A stretch of DNA of 64,000 bases from Rhizobium sp. Root1203 (GTDB lineage Bacteria; Pseudomonadota; Alphaproteobacteria; Rhizobiales; Rhizobiaceae): contig NZ_LMCW01000045.1 of assembly GCF_001424945.1 (NCBI RefSeq), positions 125,725-189,724 of the forward strand, written 5' to 3'. The notes beneath the pieces are model-generated. The model saw only the letters and a program-made list of their open reading frames with translations, was not told the origin of the DNA and searched no databases. The translations under genes were made by a program, and so were the position numbers. Positions 59,786 through 64,000 of the stretch are shown here, piece after piece (within the stretch, counting starts at the first letter, position 1; each line of letters starts with the position of its first letter).

Positions 59786-60694
59786 ATGGCCTTCACCCTG
59801 CGTCAGATTCAGTATTTCATTGCCGTCGCCGAACAGGGCTCCGTAACGCGTGCCGCCCAGAACCTTTCGATCTCGCAATCCTCGGTTACAGAAGCCCTGA
59901 AGGAGCTTGAAACCGACCTGGGCGTCGAGCTTTTCGACCGGCACCCGCGTGGGCTGACGATCACGCACAACGGCCACCAGTTTCTGCGCCACGCCACAAA
60001 AATTCTGGCGAGCGTTTCAGATGCGCGCGGCAGCTTTTCCGGCAAGCAGAACGAACTTTCGGGCAAGCTCAACATCGGCGTTACCTCGCTGGTCGCCGGC
60101 TACGTGCTCTCCGATCTCCTGGCCCGCTACCGCCGCGCCTGCCCTGGGGTGGAGGTCAGCGCCATCGAGGACAATGGCGGATACCTCGAACACCTGCTGG
60201 TCGGTGGCGAACTGGATGTGGCTGTCATGGTCATATCGAACCTTCGCGACCGAATGGCCCTGCAGGCTGAAATCCTCGAGACATCGCCCTATCGCCTCTG
60301 GCTGCCGATGGGCCATCCCCTGGTGTCGGCCGACATCATCTCGGTTGCCGACATCGGCCGCGAGCCGCTGATTATGCTGACGGTCGATGAAATCGAGGAG
60401 AATACCGGCAAGCTGCTTTCTGCGCTCGGCGCCCGCCCGCATGTCGCCTTCCGGACCCGATCCGTCGAAGCGGTGCGCAGCCTTGTCGCGACTGGCGCCG
60501 GCGTGGCACTGCTGCCGGATCTCGTCTATCGGCCCTGGTCGCTGGAAGGCGACCGCATCGAAAGCCGCGACGTCTCCGGCTCCCTGCCGGTCGTCCAGGT
60601 CGGCATGGTATGGCGCAAAGGCTCCAGCCTGCCGCAGGCCGCGCGTGATTTCGTCGGCATTGCCGAAGCGATGCGTTCGGGTCGTCCGCGCTAG
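59786..60694 (+). CDS. LysR-family regulator preceding the Pot-like operon
   Basis: The 302-residue LysR protein has a clear DNA-binding domain (MAFTLRQIQYFIAVAEQGSV, then AAQNLSISQSSVTEALKELE) and a substrate domain (LNIGVTSLVAGYVLSDLLARYR, VRSLVATGAGVALLPDLVYR). It resembles CysB/CbbR-sized LTTRs without a known ligand. It lies 135 bp upstream of the polyamine-type binding protein gene on the same strand, and two palindromes fall in that gap, so control of the ABC operon is likely. Confidence 0.87.
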   Translation: MAFTLRQIQYFIAVAEQGSVTRAAQNLSISQSSVTEALKELETDLGVELFDRHPRGLTITHNGHQFLRHATKILASVSDARGSFSGKQNELSGKLNIGVTSLVAGYVLSDLLARYRRACPGVEVSAIEDNGGYLEHLLVGGELDVAVMVISNLRDRMALQAEILETSPYRLWLPMGHPLVSADIISVADIGREPLIMLTVDEIEENTGKLLSALGARPHVAFRTRSVEAVRSLVATGAGVALLPDLVYRPWSLEGDRIESRDVSGSLPVVQVGMVWRKGSSLPQAARDFVGIAEAMRSGRPR

Positions 60695-60702
60695 TGTCAT
60701 CG

Positions 60703-60735
60703 AAAGGCGATATCGGAATTTCCGATATCGCCTTT
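60703..60735. promoter_or_regulatory. 16-bp perfect inverted repeat between LysR and ABC genes
   Basis: AAAGGCGATATCGGAA (60703-60718) is repeated in inverse as TTCCGATATCGCCTTT (60720-60735) around one base. It begins 9 bp after the LysR stop. It can serve as a terminator hairpin, and its TTCCGATATC core could equally be an operator. Confidence 0.6.
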
Positions 60736-60750
60736 CTGATAAATGAATTT

Positions 60751-60769
60751 GCGAAACCGACCATTTCGC
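60751..60769. promoter_or_regulatory. GCGAAA-N7-TTTCGC inverted repeat upstream of the binding protein gene
   Basis: GCGAAA (60751-60756) and TTTCGC (60764-60769) form a 19-bp dyad about 60 bp before the ABC operon start codon. It is a candidate LysR site. Confidence 0.4.
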
Positions 60770-60829
60770 GTCACCTTTTCTGCCGGGAACAAAACGCCAC
60801 ACAAGTGGCATCCAACCGGGAGACAGTCG

Positions 60830-61990
<1,161 letters not shown>

Positions 61991-62002
61991 CCTGGCGTTT
62001 CC

Positions 62003-62157
62003 CCTTCTCCCTTCGGGGAGAAGGTGGCCCCGAAGGGGTCGGATGAGGGGCGGTAGATGCTGTCCTTCGCTTGCCGCTCAGACATGCGTCGCTGCCGCTC
62101 CTCGTCCCCCTCCTCTGCCCTGTCGGGCATCTTCTCCCCGCCGGGGAGAAGCGAGAA
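62003..62157. repeat. RIME-like mosaic element inside the Pot-like operon
   Basis: CCTTCTCCC-TT-CGGGGAGAAGG (62003-62024), a GGCCCCGAAGGGGTC hairpin, the CTGCCCTGTCGGGCATCTTC core shared exactly with 32401-32420, and a final CTTCTCCCC-GCC-GGGGAGAAG palindrome make up a complete element. It separates the binding protein from the ATPase gene. Confidence 0.75.
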
Positions 62158-62188
62158 CCCGACAGCAAACAATACCGGAGCTCCCAAA

Positions 62189-63175
62189 ATGACCCCCGCC
62201 GTCCGTTTTCAAAAGGTCTCGCGCCATTTCGGCCAGGTTCGCGCCGTCGACGGCGTCGACCTCGAAATCGCGCCGGGCGAATTCTTCGCGATGCTCGGCC
62301 CCTCCGGCTCCGGCAAGACCACGTGCCTGCGCCTGATCGCCGGCTTCGAGCAGCCGACCTCGGGCCATATCCAGATTTTCGGCGAGACGGCCGAGGGCGT
62401 CCCACCCTATCGCCGCAACGTCAATACGGTCTTCCAGGACTATGCCCTCTTCCCCCACCTGAACATCGTCGACAACGTCGCCTACGGCCTGATGGTCAAG
62501 GGCATCGGTAAGGCCGAGCGCACCAAGGAAGCCGAACAGGCGCTTGAGCTGGTGAAGCTCCCCGGCTACGGCATCCGCAAGCCGGGCCAGCTCTCCGGCG
62601 GACAGCGGCAGCGCGTTGCACTCGCCCGGGCGCTGGTCAACAAGCCGAAGGTACTGCTGCTCGACGAACCGCTCGGCGCGCTGGATCTGAAGCTGCGCGA
62701 GCAGATGCAGGAGGAATTGAAGGGTCTGCAGCGCGCGCTCGGCATCACCTTCGTCTTCGTCACCCACGACCAGGGCGAGGCGCTCTCCATGGCAGACCGT
62801 GTCGCCGTGTTCAACGATGGCGGGATCGTCCAGGAAGGCACGCCGCAGGATATCTACCGCCGCCCGAAGACCCGCTTCGTCGCCGATTTCGTCGGCTCCT
62901 CGAATGTGATTGCGCCCGAGACGATGGGCTCGCTCGGTGGTGAAAAGCGCTGGGCCAGCCTGCGCCCCGAAGCCATCCGGCTCGTCGGCGACGGCATCGA
63001 ATCGATGGTCGAGAACGCAAGCTTCCTGGGTGCCGCCACGCGCCTGACCGTCGCCATCAAGGGCAATCGTCTGCACGTCATGCTGCCGGCCGGCGCCGAG
63101 GTACCTGACGTCGGCGCCAGCGTGCGCCTCGCCTGGCAGCCTCTCGACGTGCACTACATGGACGATGCGGCATGA
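62189..63175 (+). CDS. Polyamine-type ABC transporter ATPase (PotA-like)
   Basis: The 328-residue ATPase energises the Pot-like importer. Walker A is MLGPSGSGKTTCLRLIAG, Q-loop NTVFQDYALFPHLNI, signature LSGGQRQRVALARAL, Walker B VLLLDEPLGALD and the H-loop VFVTHDQGEALSMADR. A C-terminal TOBE-like domain follows (LRPEAIRLVGDG). I chose the ATG at 62189 with CGGAG upstream over a longer frame that starts inside the mosaic repeat. Its stop overlaps the permease start (ATGA). Confidence 0.93.
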   Translation: MTPAVRFQKVSRHFGQVRAVDGVDLEIAPGEFFAMLGPSGSGKTTCLRLIAGFEQPTSGHIQIFGETAEGVPPYRRNVNTVFQDYALFPHLNIVDNVAYGLMVKGIGKAERTKEAEQALELVKLPGYGIRKPGQLSGGQRQRVALARALVNKPKVLLLDEPLGALDLKLREQMQEELKGLQRALGITFVFVTHDQGEALSMADRVAVFNDGGIVQEGTPQDIYRRPKTRFVADFVGSSNVIAPETMGSLGGEKRWASLRPEAIRLVGDGIESMVENASFLGAATRLTVAIKGNRLHVMLPAGAEVPDVGASVRLAWQPLDVHYMDDAA

Positions 63176-64000
63176 CGACCCTGGCGCTCACCAAACCCGA
63201 CATCGCCACGTCGATTCTGCCGGGCCGCGGCGGTTTCTTCGGCGGGCTTTCCGATGCCTTCTGGCGCCATCCGAAGCTGTTGCTGTTCCTGATGCTGACG
63301 CCGCCACTGCTCTGGCTCGGCATCATCTACATAGGCTCGCTGATCGCGCTTCTGCTGCAGAGCTTCTTCTCGATCGACGATTTCTCCGGCCTCGTGAACT
63401 ACGAGTTCACGCTGGCCACCTATGCCCAACTCCTGAGCCCGACGAACTTCGACATCATCGTCCGCACCGTTTTGATGGCCGCGCTCGTGACGCTCGCCTC
63501 CGCTGTCGTTGCCTTTCCGATCGCCTATTACGCCGCACGCTACGCCCAGGGAAAATGGAAGGCGCTGTTCTATCTCGGCATCATGCTGCCGCTCTGGTCG
63601 AGCTATCTCGTCAAGATCTACGCCTGGAAGCTGATTCTCGCCAAGGAAGGCATCCTCACCTGGATCTTCGGAAAGCTGCACCTCTCCTGGCTACTCGAGG
63701 GCATTCTCAACCTGCCCGTCATCGGCGGCAGCTCGCTGTCGGTGAGCTATATCGGCACCTTCCTCGTGTTCGTCTATGTCTGGCTGCCCTACATGATCCT
63801 GCCGACACAGGCAGCGCTGGAACGCGTGCAGGGAAACCTGATCGAGGCCTCCGCCGACCTCGGCGCAACGCCAAGCCAGACCTTCCGGACCGTGCTCTTC
63901 CCGCTTGCACTCCCCGGCATTGTCGCGGGCTCGATCTTCACCTTCTCGCTGACACTGGGCGACTACATTATCCCGCAGATCATCGGTTCGTCCCGTCTCT
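63172..64000 (+). CDS. Polyamine-type ABC transporter permease (PotB-like), 3' end cut by window
   Basis: The first 276 codons of an inner-membrane permease are present. After a basic N-terminus come helices at LLLFLMLTPPLLWLGIIYIG and further segments; the EAA loop is complete (EASADLGATPSQTFRTVLFP), so little more than the last helix is missing. The start overlaps the ATPase stop by four bases, showing translational coupling. A second permease (PotC-like) is expected just outside the window. Confidence 0.92.
   Translation, partial: MTTLALTKPDIATSILPGRGGFFGGLSDAFWRHPKLLLFLMLTPPLLWLGIIYIGSLIALLLQSFFSIDDFSGLVNYEFTLATYAQLLSPTNFDIIVRTVLMAALVTLASAVVAFPIAYYAARYAQGKWKALFYLGIMLPLWSSYLVKIYAWKLILAKEGILTWIFGKLHLSWLLEGILNLPVIGGSSLSVSYIGTFLVFVYVWLPYMILPTQAALERVQGNLIEASADLGATPSQTFRTVLFPLALPGIVAGSIFTFSLTLGDYIIPQIIGSSRL

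Overview
The window is a 64 kb piece of a high-GC alphaproteobacterial chromosome, almost certainly from the Rhizobiaceae (Ensifer/Sinorhizobium or a close Rhizobium). The reasons are the gene set (odc2-type ornithine decarboxylase, lacI-xylB-xylA, an emrR/emrAB efflux locus, TRAP and sugar ABC uptake systems, several c-di-GMP proteins), the strong Shine-Dalgarno sites, and short intergenic mosaic palindromes of the RIME type (CTTCTCCCC..GGGGAGAAG hairpins) in at least five intergenic gaps. I see no transposase, integrase, phage gene, CRISPR array, rRNA or tRNA. It reads as ordinary, densely coded core or near-core chromosome. Both ends cut genes: an EAL/GGDEF protein at the left and a polyamine-type ABC permease at the right.

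Layout. 1-6.8 kb: a c-di-GMP EAL protein, a TakP-like TRAP transporter whose membrane genes (+) and binding protein (-) converge on one terminator, and a gamma-glutamyl hydrolase-like amidotransferase. 7-11 kb: a small secreted protein with a stress-sigma-like promoter, a 2-hydroxyacid dehydrogenase with a LacI regulator, and a MarR regulator divergent from a creatininase-family amidohydrolase. 11-14 kb: a cobW GTPase-WD40-cysE operon behind a Zur-like box. 14-19 kb: a diguanylate cyclase, small secreted and membrane proteins, and a GNAT gene with odc2 behind a leader of about 400 nt. 19-26 kb: a LysR regulator with a DUF1007/NiCoT metal transporter pair, a DUF533 protein, eda, a CYTH/CHAD pair and the tRNA hydroxylase trhO.

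26-33.5 kb: a CHASE4-GGDEF-EAL protein, an FMN reductase, a GH1 beta-glucosidase, and a sugar dehydrogenase/isomerase pair. 33.8-45 kb: an adenylate cyclase-TPR protein, a ribose-type sugar ABC operon divergent from its LacI regulator across a striking 37-bp palindrome, and lacI-xylB-xylA. 44.7-48.4 kb: emrB, emrA and divergent emrR with two palindromic operators. 48.4-55.4 kb: two AraC regulators, TerC, GNAT, a PhyH dioxygenase, glutathione peroxidase and an SLC13/TrkA-C anion transporter. 55.5-64 kb: gltX, a class II lysS, a membrane-anchored hypothetical, and a LysR gene followed by a PotFABC-like ABC operon.

Functionally the window is about carbon scavenging (TRAP, ribose-type ABC, xylose, beta-glucosides, KDPG aldolase), metal and polyamine homeostasis (cobW, NiCoT, odc2, Pot-like ABC), plant-compound efflux (EmrAB) and second messengers (three c-di-GMP proteins, one cAMP cyclase). 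The less charted parts are the Zur-box/cobW/WD40/cysE operon, the long odc2 leader with an Arg-rich upstream frame, a 44-residue membrane peptide behind a sigma54-like site, and several clear but unassigned palindromic operators. All functional calls come from reading the translated sequence by eye; nothing was searched or computed.
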